Shown here: positions 1-10,919 of the stretch, in pieces
How the letters are laid out: the number at the start of each line of letters is the position of its first letter
Position numbering within the stretch: the first letter of the stretch is position 1
Assembly: GCF_008728515.1 (NCBI RefSeq)
Contig: NC_044986.1
Location: forward strand, 65,089,159 to 65,153,158
Reading direction: 5' to 3'
Length of the DNA stretch: 64,000 bases
Source: Papio anubis
Taxonomy: Eukaryota > Chordata > Mammalia > Primates > Cercopithecidae
Position numbers and translations under genes: made by a program
Notes under the pieces: model-generated
Seen by the model: only the letters and a program-made list of their open reading frames with translations
Told to the model about the DNA's origin: nothing
The model's database searches: none

Positions 1-867
1 TGAGCTGAAACCACACCATTGTACTCCAGCCTGGGCAACAAGAGCAAAACTCCATCTCAAAAAAAATATGTGTGTGTGTGTTAGAATAAGTATAGGTGTT
101 TTAAAAAATATTTTTTACCCAGTAAGATTGTTAGCTATTTTAAAAGAAAAAGTGCTTTTCAGTACTTCTTAAGTGTTCTATCATGGCTATACTACTTTTA
201 TAATCCAAACAACGTTTAAACAAATTGGCATGGACAATATTAGTGGAGGACGGGCATGGGGGCTCATGCCTGTAATTGCAACACTTTGGGAGGCTCAGGA
301 GGGCGGATCACTTGAGGTCAGGAGTTCAAGACCAGCCTGGCCAACATGGCAAAACCCCATCTCTACTAAAAAATACAAAAATCAGTTGGGCATGGTGGTG
401 CATGGCTGTGATCCCAGCTGCCTGGGAGGCTAAAGTGGGAGAACTGCTTGACCCTGGGAGGAGGAGGCTTCAGTGAGCAGAGATTGCACCACTGCACTCC
501 AGCCTGGATGACAGAGCAAAATTTTGTCTCAAAAAAAAAGAAAGAAAGAAAACATTAGGCCGGCGGTGGCTCACACCTGTAATCCCAGCACTTTGGGAGG
601 CCAAAGTGGGTGGATCACCTGAGGTCGGGAGTTCAAGACCAGCCTGACCAACATGGAGAAACCTCGTCTCTACTAAAAATACAGAATTAGCTGGGTGTGG
701 TGACACACGCCTGTAATCCCAGATACTCGGGAGAATGAGGCAGGAGAATCGCTTGAATCCAGGAGGTGGAGGTTGTGGTGAGCTGAGATCACGCCATTGC
801 ACTCCAGCCTGGGTGACAAGAACAAGAAAAAACTTCGTCTCAAAAAAAAAAAAGAAAAGAAAAGAAA
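1..867 (+). mobile_element. Three sense Alus (1-68 partial, 246-552, 558-867)
   Basis: The first is the right end of an Alu cut by the window and followed by a short TG run (69-80). The next two are complete and almost abut, with tails of aaagaaag and gaaaa type. With respect to STOX1 (minus strand) they are antisense and lie in its last intron. Confidence 0.93.
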
Positions 868-1221
868 ATTTTAGAGAATAGTAGCCACATCCCTTTCTCA
901 ACCTGTGTAGAGCCAGGAATAGAAGTGAAAACTTCCAACCCTCAGTTCAGAAAGTGCTTGACTTATAGAAATTTCTATTTTTAGAAATAATTGAAGATTT
1001 ATGAGTAGTGGGGACAGACATTTGGTTCACATTATAAATAAACTGTATCCTACTATATAAGAGATTTCATTGTAACTTTATACAATTTATTCAGTAAAGG
1101 TATAAAAGCTGGCAGAATTGTATCATTATAAAAGTGTGATATTAAGTAGTCTCTGACTAGATAACTCAAAATGTCCTTGACTTTCATAATTCCTGTAGAA
1201 CAGTGGCTAATCAGACACTTT

Positions 1222-1510
1222 CTTTTTTTTTTTTTTTTGAGACAGAGTCTTGCTCTGTCGCCAGGCTGGAGTGCAGTGGCACAATCTCGGCTCACTACAA
1301 CCTCCACCTCCCGGGTTCAAGTGATTCTCCTGCCTCAGCCTCCTGAGTAGCTGGGATTACAGGAGCCCACCACCACGCCCGGTTGTATTTTTAGTAGAGA
1401 TGGGGTTTCACCATGTTGGCCAGGATGGTCTCGATCTCTTGACCTCGTGATCCGCCTGCCTTGGCCTCCCAAAGTGTTAGGATTACAGGCGTGAGCCACC
1501 GCGCCCGGCC
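1222..1510 (-). mobile_element. Alu just downstream of STOX1 exon 3
   Basis: This is a complete Alu in the same orientation as STOX1. The flanks aatcagacactttc and aaccagacactttc are its target duplication. Its 5' end is only about 28 bp from the exon 3 donor site. Confidence 0.95.
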
Positions 1511-1538
1511 TAAACCAGACACTTTCGTGTGGACTTAC

Positions 1539-3897
1539 CGTGGAGAATCTATTCCACTATCTCCTGCCATGCTGTGATTTTCTGTCCCTTCCAAGTGACT
1601 GTGTTCATATTGGATATCCTGAGTCAAGACTGGCATATGTGAAGTGTTGAAAAGTTGGAACTTTTGTGGGAAATGTTTTCTCATTTCCTGATTCTGAGAA
1701 CTCTGACTCCAGCTAGCTGGCTTCTTTCCTGTGTCACCAATAGAGTCTTGTATGACTTCAGCTTCGAAACTGGCTTTTCTTGCACTACAGTAATCAAAGA
1801 TTCTTTCATCAGCAGGTGCTGAGGCCTGTACACATTTAGCAACACTGGGTTCTTCTTCGTAGTTAAAACCAAACCGGGCCCCTGAATTTAGGCCACAACT
1901 TTCAGCAGAAAGGTTAGGTTTTTGGCTTTCACCTGGGGTAGCATGCAGCCCAGTGGGTTTGCAGCATTCGTTTCTTTTAAGCACCTGAGGCTCAACCCTC
2001 TCCATTGTGCTGTTGTACTTGGTCAGAGATCTCTCAATTATTTTTTGTTTTCCTAAATGATTTCCCTGGCTTCCACCTGTGAAGGAATACTGAATGTGGC
2101 CAGGCAGCATTTGACATAAGTCATCATTCTCAGAAATGTCATCCTCCTCTAGATATAATGAACTACAGGCACCATCATCATCTTCCACTTCATTCTGATA
2201 CAAGGCCTGGTCATCATTAGAAAGCCGTTCATTTTCTAGGCTCATAGTTTCTGCATCCTGGACAAATCCTTTTCTCAAAACTTCTTCTGAGTCTCTGTCT
2301 TGTCTTTCAGGTTGTCTTAAATTGTTCACGCCAACTGGGTAATCCAAAAGGCCAAGATTTTGAAATTGGTGTATTGTGTTATCCACTAATCTACAAGCAG
2401 AGGGTGTTCGGTCTAAAAAGGAGGCACCTCGTGATGGCAGGCTATGCGGAGTCTCTTTGATCTCCCCTAATTTGTCAAAGTGGGAATGACTTTTCCTCAA
2501 GACTTCAGAAATTACCTCATTTTCTCCACCATACACATCATATCTCAACATGGTATCCAAAAAGGGACAGCATTTACTGTCATTTTGCAACATACTATGT
2601 TGAGGGTGATTGAAAAGGTGACCTCTGAAGTCATCATTGATGGATTTGACAGTAGGGTCATTTATGTAAATGGATTCTGATTCCATTTTATCATTAGGTT
2701 GTTCAGTGTATGGCTCTTTGGCTTCACCATCAAAGATTCTTGAGGAATCCAAGGACCTAGGCCTTTGGAAAGGCTTTTCCTTTGGTCCAGTCTGGCTGGG
2801 TTTCAGATCACTGGTCTTCTGAATTTTGTGTCCTTTGGATATTGTGCTTCCTCGGTGAGACAAACCCTGGAAAGGATTACTGATTCGCTTTTTGTAAATC
2901 AAATGGGAACCTAGCACTGTTGTCATCTCACCAAGTGGTTTCTGACCTACCATTTCATTTGGGCTTTTAATTCTGGGGATAGGCTGTGTAGCAGGGAGCT
3001 TGGGGTGTTTCTCCAGTCTAATGCTTCCTGGCTGAAGCTCACTTCCCTGATTCCTGGCTTTGTGTCTATCCCTGCGAGAATGGCCCTGCCCTCGAGGTTT
3101 TGCAGACAGACCCTGCCTCTTCTTAACCCCCTCTTTTGAAGGATATTTATGCCCAATTGTCAGCACGTCAGTGGAAGTGCCCTGGCTATTATATTTTTTT
3201 TGTTCTTCATATTTTTGCATTAGGACGGTGTGTTTGATTAAATTGTCAACAGTCAAAATGGGGTTAATTCGTTTGATTATCTCATGTTCAACATCTCGAG
3301 GGATATTGTCCAAGTCATCTTCATCTCGGACAGGCCATTCTTCAGGTGGGAACTGAGCAGAGAAACTGCTGTGTTCTGTTTTGGGCTTCTCCTTTCTAGA
3401 TATGCTGCGCCATAAGACACTAAAACCAAACTTCTTGCCTTTTTCTTTATCTCTTGTATATGGTAAAGGTTTGGTGCTCTCACAAATGTGGTGCTCCGCA
3501 GACACTGAAACTGCCCCATTCTGTACCCAAGGTACAGATTCCCCAAGACCTCTGTGACTCTTCCTAGTCACTTCTGTAGCAACTGGTAGTTCCTGAACAT
3601 TCTGAGTGTGCATGTCCCGGAAACACTGGCAAGACTGACAGTGGGATATGGGGGCAGCATTCTCTTGGGCTGACTCTGCACAGCTCTCCATGCTCACCAG
3701 ATACGTCATGGAAGCTGTCATCAGGCGACTTTCATCTGATGGCAGCACTCTCTTATTTTCCTGGGTGGTTGTATTTGTAATGAAGTAAGTCTGAGGAGTA
3801 ACTATGAAGTATCCTTCTCCAGTGTGATAAATCTTCCTTTCTTTAATCAGCGTTCCCAGAGTGGTATAGAGAATATCTTCAGATGGAATTGCAATGC
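1539..3897 (-). CDS. STOX1: STOX1 exon 3 (large coding exon)
   Basis: This exon encodes most of storkhead-box protein 1, a winged-helix DNA-binding regulator related to fly Knockout and linked in humans to placental and trophoblast biology. Read on the minus strand it follows a TTTTAG acceptor (AG at 3898-3899) and ends at a CG|GTAAGT donor (GT at 1537-1538). All 2359 bp are open in one frame. The first codons complete the winged helix (GIAIPSEDILYTTLG, then IKERKIYHTGEGYFIV). Downstream are basic stretches that could act as nuclear signals (KKRQGLSAKPRGQGHSRRD) and an acidic serine-rich segment (EVEDDDGACSSLYLEEDD). The exon gives about 786 codons, which with about 153 upstream and about 50 in a last exon matches the 989-residue human protein as I recall it. 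The final exon is off the left edge. The open frame continues into the intron on the 5' side, but that extension is not coding. Overlapping ORFs in other frames are shadows. Confidence 0.96.
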
Positions 3898-4037
3898 CTA
3901 AAACAGACAAACATTTTACAGACAGATTTTGAATAAGAAAAATTTTAATGAGTGAAATCAGTAACTCTGAAATGACTAAATATTGGTTTGATAAACCCAG
4001 AGGTGATTGTAACATGATTAATACATGTGATTAAAAT

Positions 4038-5178
4038 GCCAGGGATGGGTGTGATGGCTCATGTCTATAATCCCAGAGCTTTGGGAGGTCAAGGCAGGAG
4101 GATCTCTTGAGCCCAGGAGTTCAAGACCAGGCTAGGCAACATAGCAAGACTTCGTCTCTACAAAAAAATTGTTAAACATTAGCTAGGTATGGAAGGATCA
4201 TTTAAGCCCAGGAGTTCAAGGCTGCAGTGAGCTATGATTGTGCCACTGTACTCCAGCCTGGGCAACAAACCAAGACCCTGTCTCAAAAAAAAAAAAAAAA
4301 AAAAAAAAAAAAAGCCAAAGAAGTATACATAATATTTATAACTTAAATAATAAGAATAGGCCAGGCATGGTGGCTCACGCCTATAATGGCTCAGCACTTT
4401 GGGAGGCTGAGGCAGGCAGATCACTTGAACTCAGGAGTTCAAGACCAGGCTGGGCAACATGGTGAAATCATGTCTCTACTAGAAATACAAAAATTAGCAG
4501 GGCATGGTGGTGGGTGTCTGTAGTACCAGATGCTCTGGAGGCTGAGGTGGGAAGATTGCTTGAGCCCTTGGAGGCAGAGGTTGCAATGAGCCGTAATTGC
4601 ACCATTGCACTCCAACCTGGGCAACAGAGTGAGACCCTGTCTCAAAAATAAAAATTAAAATAACAGGAAAATAATTTAGCCCACACAAAGTCATATGGGT
4701 AGGTTAATGAGTAAATAGACAAAAGAAAATCTGAATTAACTCAAATAAAAACCCATTATAAATTTAAACTGTGACTGATGAAAGCATTCTTTTATTTAGT
4801 AGCTAGGATTACAGGCACCTGCCACTGTGCCTAATTTTTTTTTTTTTTTTTTTTTTTTAGTTTTTAGTAGAGATGGGGTTTCACCATATCGGCCAGGATG
4901 CTTTCAATCTCTTGACCTCGTGATCCTCCCACCTCAGCCTCCCAAAGTGCTGGGATTACAGACGTGAGCCACCATGCCCGGCCCGGATGCCATTCTTGAA
5001 AAGGGAGAAAATAAATAAAAGAATGAGTGGCGCGCACCTGTGGTCCCAGCTACTTGGCAGGCTGAGGCAGGTGGCTTCAACCCACGAGTTTGAGGCTGCA
5101 GTGATCTAAGAAGGTGCCTCTGCACTCTAACCTAGGCAACAGAGTGAGGCCTTGTCTCAAAATAAATAAAATAAAGAA
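4038..5178. mobile_element. Four Alus in STOX1 intron 2 (4038-4313 +, 4359-4655 +, 4797-4983 -, 5024-5178 +)
   Basis: Two near-complete sense copies are followed by an antisense partial copy with an internal T-run, and then by a sense right-half copy. The opposite orientations could form a long RNA stem in the STOX1 transcript. Confidence 0.88.
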
Positions 5179-5275
5179 TGAGACATGTCAATATATGTTA
5201 GTATGGAAAGATCTCCAAGATATGTTTTTAATAAGGGAAACATGTTGAGGGAATGTATAGAATGATCCAATTTAT

Positions 5276-5570
5276 GCCAGGCACGGTGGCTCATGCCTGT
5301 AAACCCAACACTTTGGGAGGCTGAGGCGGGTGGATCATGAGGTCAGGGGTTCGAGAACTGCCTAACCAACATGGTGAAACCCCGTCTCTATTAAAAATAC
5401 AAAAATTAGCCAGGCGTGGTGGCGGGCGCCTGTAGTTGCAGCTACTGAGGAGGCTGAGGCAGGAGAATCGCTTGAACCTGGGGAGGTGGAGGTTGCAGTG
5501 AGCCGAGATCGTGCCACTGCACTCCAGCCTGGGCAACAGAGCAAGACTCTGTCTCAAAAAAAAAAAAAAA
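5276..5570 (+). mobile_element. Alu in STOX1 intron 2 with a perfect target duplication
   Basis: This complete sense Alu is flanked on both sides by gatccaatttatg. The left copy overlaps the first bases. Confidence 0.95.
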
Positions 5571-5828
5571 GATCCAATTTATGTTATGAAAAATTTGTTA
5601 TATTATCATACATATATAAGAAATGATAATAGCAGTTATCTCTGGGAAGTGAAAATGAAAAAATGGGAGACAGGGGAAATAAACTTTTCTTTCTCATTTT
5701 GCACTCTTTTCCACAGAGTGTGATTTATTTATTTATTGCCATAAGCATTTATTTTTGGAGAAGTTTATCTGAAAAGTAAAAGAAATACCCTTATTAAATT
5801 TGTTGATGCAGGACTTCTTATGGCAGGG

Positions 5829-6148
5829 TTTTTTTTTTGTTTGTTTTTGTTTTTGGTTTTTTTTTTTGAGACGGAGTCTCGCTGTGTCGCCCAGGCTGGG
5901 GTGCAGTGGCGCGATCTTGGCTCATTGCAAGCTCCGCCTCCTGGGTTCACACCATTCTCCTGCCTCAGCCTCCGAGTAGCTGGGACTACAGGTGCCCGCC
6001 ACCTCGCCCGGCTAGTTTTTTGTATTTTTAGTAGAGACGGGGTTTCACCATGTTAGTCAGGGATGGTCTCGATCTCCTGACCTCGTGATCCACCCGCCTC
6101 AGCCTCCCAAAGTGCTGGGATTACAGGCTTGAGCCACCGCGCCCAGCC
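5829..6148 (-). mobile_element. AluY in STOX1 intron 2, about 140 bp from exon 2
   Basis: This complete antisense Alu has a compound T/G leader and the ending gcttgagccaccgcgcccag seen in monkey AluY copies. The target duplication is ggcagggtttt. Confidence 0.93.
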
Positions 6149-6290
6149 GGCAGGGTTTTGATATAAAGTTCTACAGAAGAGGGGAAAAAAAGGATATCAC
6201 CCAGTTTACTTAGATGTGTTTAAGACTAATTATAAATAGAAACCAAATACATACAGTGAAGTACAAATATAGAAAAACCTATTACTCTAC

Positions 6291-6443
6291 CTGGGTAATG
6301 TTTCATCAAATGCTCCAAAAGTGATTCTTGTGTTACACCAATCTGAGCTGTATTCATATCAGATATAGCACAGCAAAGAACTTCACCCAAAGGTACAAAC
6401 TGAGATTGAGTTATTGGATTCATTTGCACTGGAAAGACATCAC
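6291..6443 (-). CDS. STOX1: STOX1 exon 2 (winged-helix N-terminal half)
   Basis: This 153-bp exon is bounded on the minus strand by an ATTTAG|GTGATG acceptor (AG at 6444-6445) and a CCCAG|GTAGAG donor (GT at 6289-6290). It enters in phase after a single base and leaves one base (G) that joins exon 3 to make the Gly of HYPG-IA. It encodes GDVFPVQMNPITQSQFVPLG, then EVLCCAISDMNTAQIG, then VTQESLLEHLMKHYPG, the first helices of the storkhead winged-helix domain. The only tyrosine of the exon is coded by 6295-6297. By residue count this is position 153, where a Tyr/His polymorphism is known in human STOX1. Phase continuity with exon 3 and two consensus splice sites make a pseudogene unlikely. Confidence 0.95.
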
Positions 6444-6835
6444 CTAAATTGGAGATTTAAAAAAAGGGGGGGTGATAAATTTGATATAGTATAAAATATT
6501 TGGAATTAGTGAAACAAAAATAAAGACTAATAGATGGAATTGCAATTCTTTCATCAGTCTTCACTCAGAATCTGTTAACGTGACATGTACAATGATAAAA
6601 ACTATGCAAAAAAAAGATTTACCTTATGGTCTCTACTTTTAAGAAATGTGTATTAACTGTCTCTACAAGTAAGAGATGGCAAGATTCCATTAGAAAGGCT
6701 CAAAGTATTATCAGAATTCAGGAGGTCATGTAATACTTATATACCAGTAGTTTACAATCTTTCAAAATATTTTTTCATATTAGCTATCTTTAGGCAGACA
6801 CAGGATTATTTCTTTGCTTAAAATATATAAAGTTC

Positions 6836-8300
6836 GGCCGGACGCAGTGGCTCATGCCTAGCATCCCAGCCACTTTGGGAGGCCGAGGCAGGTGGATCAC
6901 GAGGTCAGGAGATCGAGACCATCCTGGCTAACACGGTGAGACCCCGTCTCTCCTAAAAATACAAAAAATTACCGGGCGTGGTGGCGGGTGCCTGTAGTCC
7001 CAGCCACTCAGGAGGCTGAGGCAGGAGAATGGCATGAACCCAGGAGGCGGAGCTTGCAGTGAGCAGAGATCATGCCACTGCACCCCAGCCTGGGCGACAG
7101 AGTGAGACTTTGTCTCAAAAAAAAAAATAAATAAATAAATATAAGTTATAGAAAACTCAAGTAATGGTCCCAAGTCTAAAAGCAAGTAAAGTGACAGAAA
7201 TAAGCCTTCTGACTCATGATCCAGTATTTTCACCATTCCACATTTTCTTGATTGGGATGATCCTGCCATTACTCAGGTCGAGTACTGGATTCTGCTGGAC
7301 ATCCATGGAAACCCCTCAATCAATTGGAAGTGAAAGACTTAGACTCAGGAAAGAGATTTAGGAATCAACTAATAGAGATGAGATCTGAAGCTACAGTGGA
7401 ATAAATTATTTAACAGGAGAATAAAGAAAAGCACCAAGAAACACCTAAGAAACAATCTACATTTAAGACACAGTAGGGACCAGGCCTGTAACCCCAGCAC
7501 TTTGGGAGGCTGAGGTGGGTGGATCACCCGAGGTCAGGAGTTCAAGACCAGTCTGGCCAACATGGTGAAAACCCATCTCTACTAAAAATATAAAAATTAG
7601 CCGGGCGTGATGGTGGGCGCCTGTAATCCCAGCTACTCAGGAGGCTGAGGCAGGAGAATCACTTAAACCCAGGAGGCAGAGGTTGCAGTGAGCCGAGATG
7701 GCACCACTGCACTCCAGCCTAGGTGACAGAGTGAGACTCCATCTCAAAAAAAAAACAAAAACAAAAAACACAGTAGGAATTAGGAACCCACAAAAGAGCA
7801 CATACCTCTTGGCACATACCAAGAGTATAAGAAAAAAGGGCTTCAAAATAAATAGTGGTCAACAGTATCAAATGCTTAGAAGGAAATCCAAAGGGTTGAG
7901 GAAGGAGAAAAGCCATTGGATTTCTTGTTTGGAAGGTGCCACTGGTGACTTTTAAGAAAACAATTTCAGCCTGGCCACAGTGGCTCACACTTGTAATCCC
8001 AACACTTTAGAGAGATCACTCGAGGCTAGGAATTTGAGATCAGTCTGAGCAACATAGCAAAATCCAATCTCTACAAAGATAAAATTTTTTTAAATTAGCC
8101 AGGATGGTGGTGTACCTGTCCTAGCTGCTAGGGGCTTAAGGTGAGGGGATTACTTGAGCCCAGGAGTTAGAGACTGAAATGAGCTATGACTACACCATTG
8201 CACTGCTGCCTAGGTGAGAGTGAGACCCTGTCTCTAGGAAAACAAAACAAACAAAAAACAACAACAACAACAACAACAAAAAAAACAGAAAAAGAAAGAA
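6836..8300 (+). mobile_element. Three sense Alus (6836-7141, 7476-7770, 7969-8300)
   Basis: The first ends in an (AAAT) tail. The second lacks its first bases and is flanked by cacagtagg copies. The third is an older copy ending in a (CAA) run at about 8255-8280. The bases between are unique intron with no gene. Confidence 0.9.
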
Positions 8301-8402
8301 AAAAAACTATTTCAGTAGAAAAGAAGACAGAAATTAAAGTTCCAATTGAAGGAAAGGAAGTTGGTGAGAAAAATGTAAAGTTAATGGGTATTCCTTGTAG
8401 AG

Positions 8403-8744
8403 CAGCATTTCTCAACTTTGACACTTTTGACATTTGGGTTGAGATATATAGGATGACCAATGGTCCCAGTAGGCCCAGGACTGAGGTGTTTCCTGGAACA
8501 CAGGACATTCAGTGCTATAAGCCTATAGCCTGGAAAGTTTCCGGCAAACTGGGATAGGTTGCCACACTAGCCAGATAATTTTGCGGTGGGAGGCTGCCCT
8601 GTGCAATGTAGGATATTTAATAGCATTATGGCCTCTACCCACTAGATGCCAGTAGCATTTCCCACAGTTGCAGCAACGAAAAATGTCTCCAGATACTTCC
8701 AAATATCCTCTCGATGGCTAAGTCATCCCAGTTGGAAACCGCTG
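8403..8744 (+). mobile_element. hAT-Charlie type nonautonomous DNA transposon
   Basis: The element begins CAGCATTTCTCAAC and ends with the near inverse GTTGGAAACCGCTG. It is flanked by 8-bp copies TTGTAGAG (8395-8402) and CTCTAGAC (8745-8752), which fit the nTCTAGAn preference of hAT-Charlie elements. The interior (ggcctctacccactagatgcc) is a common mammalian MER-class sequence. I do not assign the exact family. It contains a second insertion at about 8439-8570. Confidence 0.8.
8439..8570. mobile_element. Small palindromic element nested in the hAT element
   Basis: A segment of about 130 bp separates ttgacatttggg from ccagataatttt, which should be adjacent in the host element. Its ends are roughly inverted copies (ggatgaccaatggtccca against tgggataggttgcc), so it looks like a separate short DNA transposon. 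Family not assigned. Confidence 0.6.
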
Positions 8745-9371
8745 CTCTAGACCATTTGTATGTGAAATCTGATGGCAAATAAGGAGAAATAATAGATCAT
8801 AAACCAGAAAGGAGTAGGATCCAGTGAATATGACTGGATGTGTGTATGCTGTGGTTTTCTTAAAATAAGATCTGTGTCCCTTTGGATGCAAAAAGGAAGG
8901 GGTTAGTGGAGATAGTGGACATTATTCTGGGAGAGGGGAGATCAGTAAGATAGCAAGATCCCAAAGAAGGGGAAAAGGAAAGTGTATCAAGGGCATAGGT
9001 AGAGAGGCTAGCTTACAAATGAGGAAGATGCTACTCTATCTGAGACTTGAGAAGATAATAGAGGGTGGCAGCAGACCAGAAATATATTGAGGCAGAAAAG
9101 GAAAAAAAATATTAGCAGAGCAAAGTCATCAGACTTCTGTCAAGTTAGAAAGAAAACAGAAATGAGAGGAGGGAAAAATGGGAATGAGAGGATGGTGGGT
9201 GGAAAGGGGGTTTGAGGAGGAGCTATTCTCAAAGTACTACGAAATAAAAAATGAGTAAGAAGATTGTGAAGGAGCCCTGAGTTTCCAGGTGATTTATGCA
9301 TAGTTTTTGGCAGAGGGGTGTCATTTTGTAATGGAAAAGGATGAGAGCTGGGGGAGGCAAGCCCATGCCTC

Positions 9372-9512
9372 TAAAACTTTAATGTGCATATGAGGATCAC
9401 CAGGAGATCTTGCTAATGTGCACATTCTGATTCAGAGCCCCTGATCCTGCACTTCTAACAACCTCCCAGTGATATTCACACTGCAGGTCTGAGTACTACT
9501 CTTTGGATTGTT
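9372..9512 (+). mobile_element. MER20-like DNA transposon fragment
   Basis: The text aatgtgcatatgaggatcac, the later gattctgattcagag and the later acttctaacaacctcccagt follow the order of a MER20-type hAT element. It is diverged, with no clean ends. Confidence 0.65.
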
Positions 9513-10272
9513 AGAGGGTTAGGGTGTTAATGACAGCAATGTTAAAGTTGCTAACCATTTAACAAACATGATCCTGGGGCTGAATGGGGAGTCAAGTATA
9601 GCCAGAAGGAAGCTAAAGAATTAAGAAAACTTGATTATGCTCTGCGGTTAAACTCTCCCAGTGACAGTAGAGAAAGCAATACATTGTACTGGTTGTTGAG
9701 GGGGGAAGGAAGGTAATGGACTGGCCAGGTATGAAGGGTTGAAGCCCAGAGCTGGTAAGTGGCCAATATTGTATTCTTATTGTATCTGCATGAAGATAAA
9801 GGACTTCAACAAGGAAATCATAAGCAATTTGCTGTTATATTTTCCATTGTTCCCTTGTTTACTTAAGCTTCTCTATCTGGCCTTGGAAGGTCACATCACA
9901 AGGTAGAATTGCTGTCTGCTTCTGCAGCCTGGGAAGGATGTCCTCTAGGTGTGGCTGCGGCTATCTCATTGGGTGATTCTCAGAGGCCTATACCACTCTG
10001 AAAAATGAAGATGAATGGCTAATCAATTAACTAGCATTTCAAAGAGTGGCGATAGATGATGCCCTGAAAATCTGTCCAAGCGGGGCATTAATTTACCTAA
10101 AACTCAAAATCCTCCTTGAAACTCAACTTCTGAACGGAGGGTAACAAGCCTCTATCCTCACTCCCTCTTTTTCTTTCTTTTTTCCTTCCTCATCTGAGTT
10201 TTACTTCCTTCACTTTCATCTCCCCACTCAACTAGACAAAATGTGAAATTAAAGGATAATTTTATTTCATTT

Positions 10273-10580
10273 TATTTATTTTTTTTGTTTTGTTTTGGTT
10301 TTTTTGGACGGAGTCTCGCTCTGTCGCCCAGGCTGGAGTGCAGTGGCTGGATCTCAGCTCACTGCAAGCTCCGCCTCCTGGGTTTACGCCATTCTCCTGC
10401 CTCAGCCTCCCGAGTAGCTGGGACTACAGGCGCCCGCCACCGGCTAGTTTTTTGTATTTTTTAGTAGAGACGGGGTTTCACCGTGTTAGCCAGGATGGTC
10501 TTGATCTCCTGACTTCGTGATCCGCCCGTCTCGGCCTCCCAAAGTGCTGGGATTACAGGCTTGAGCCACCGCGCCCGGCC
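10273..10580 (-). mobile_element. Young monkey-type AluY
   Basis: This antisense copy has near-consensus text and ends gcttgagccaccgcgcccgg, the complement of the ctcaagcctgtaat change typical of cercopithecid AluYR. Confidence 0.92.
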
Positions 10581-10821
10581 TAAAGTACAATTTTAAATAT
10601 TTTTATGCTTCTTTGATATAACTGTATGTGCTTAGTTACAATAAGTGGCTTTAAACTTTTATATCTCTCTTCCTTACCTCCCTAAAAATATCTTTTCCTG
10701 TGATCTTGAATTGATTACCCATCCCCACTGCACGCTGGAACTCAGAAAGTAATACTCCATAATGAAGTCTCAGACGCAAGAGGTTTTTTCTGGCTTTTTC
10801 CTATCCTCCTATCTTGTTTCT

Positions 10822-10919
10822 AAGGCCAGCCATAGAAACAAGAATCCTTCTTCCCCAAGGCAGGTCATAGAAACCAGAACCCCCTTTCTCCAAAGCCAGT
10901 CATAAAACCCAGAGGATTA
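10822..10919 (+). repeat. Three diverged tandem units of about 35 bp
   Basis: Units begin aaggccagccatagaaacaa, aaggcaggtcatagaaacca and aaagccagtcataaaaccca. The surrounding 10775-11060 may be an old LTR, not assigned. Confidence 0.75.

Noticed and set aside
470..901. 143-codon and many similar ORFs with WRDLGSLQAPPPGFTPFSCL-type text
   Set aside because: These are translations of Alu, repeated at dozens of sites in the window.
1539..6443. STOX1 retrocopy
   Set aside because: Exons 2 and 3 are separated by an intron with consensus splice sites, and the frame is intact.
8186..8557. 123-codon Lys-rich ORF
   Set aside because: It starts in an Alu tail and crosses a transposon boundary.
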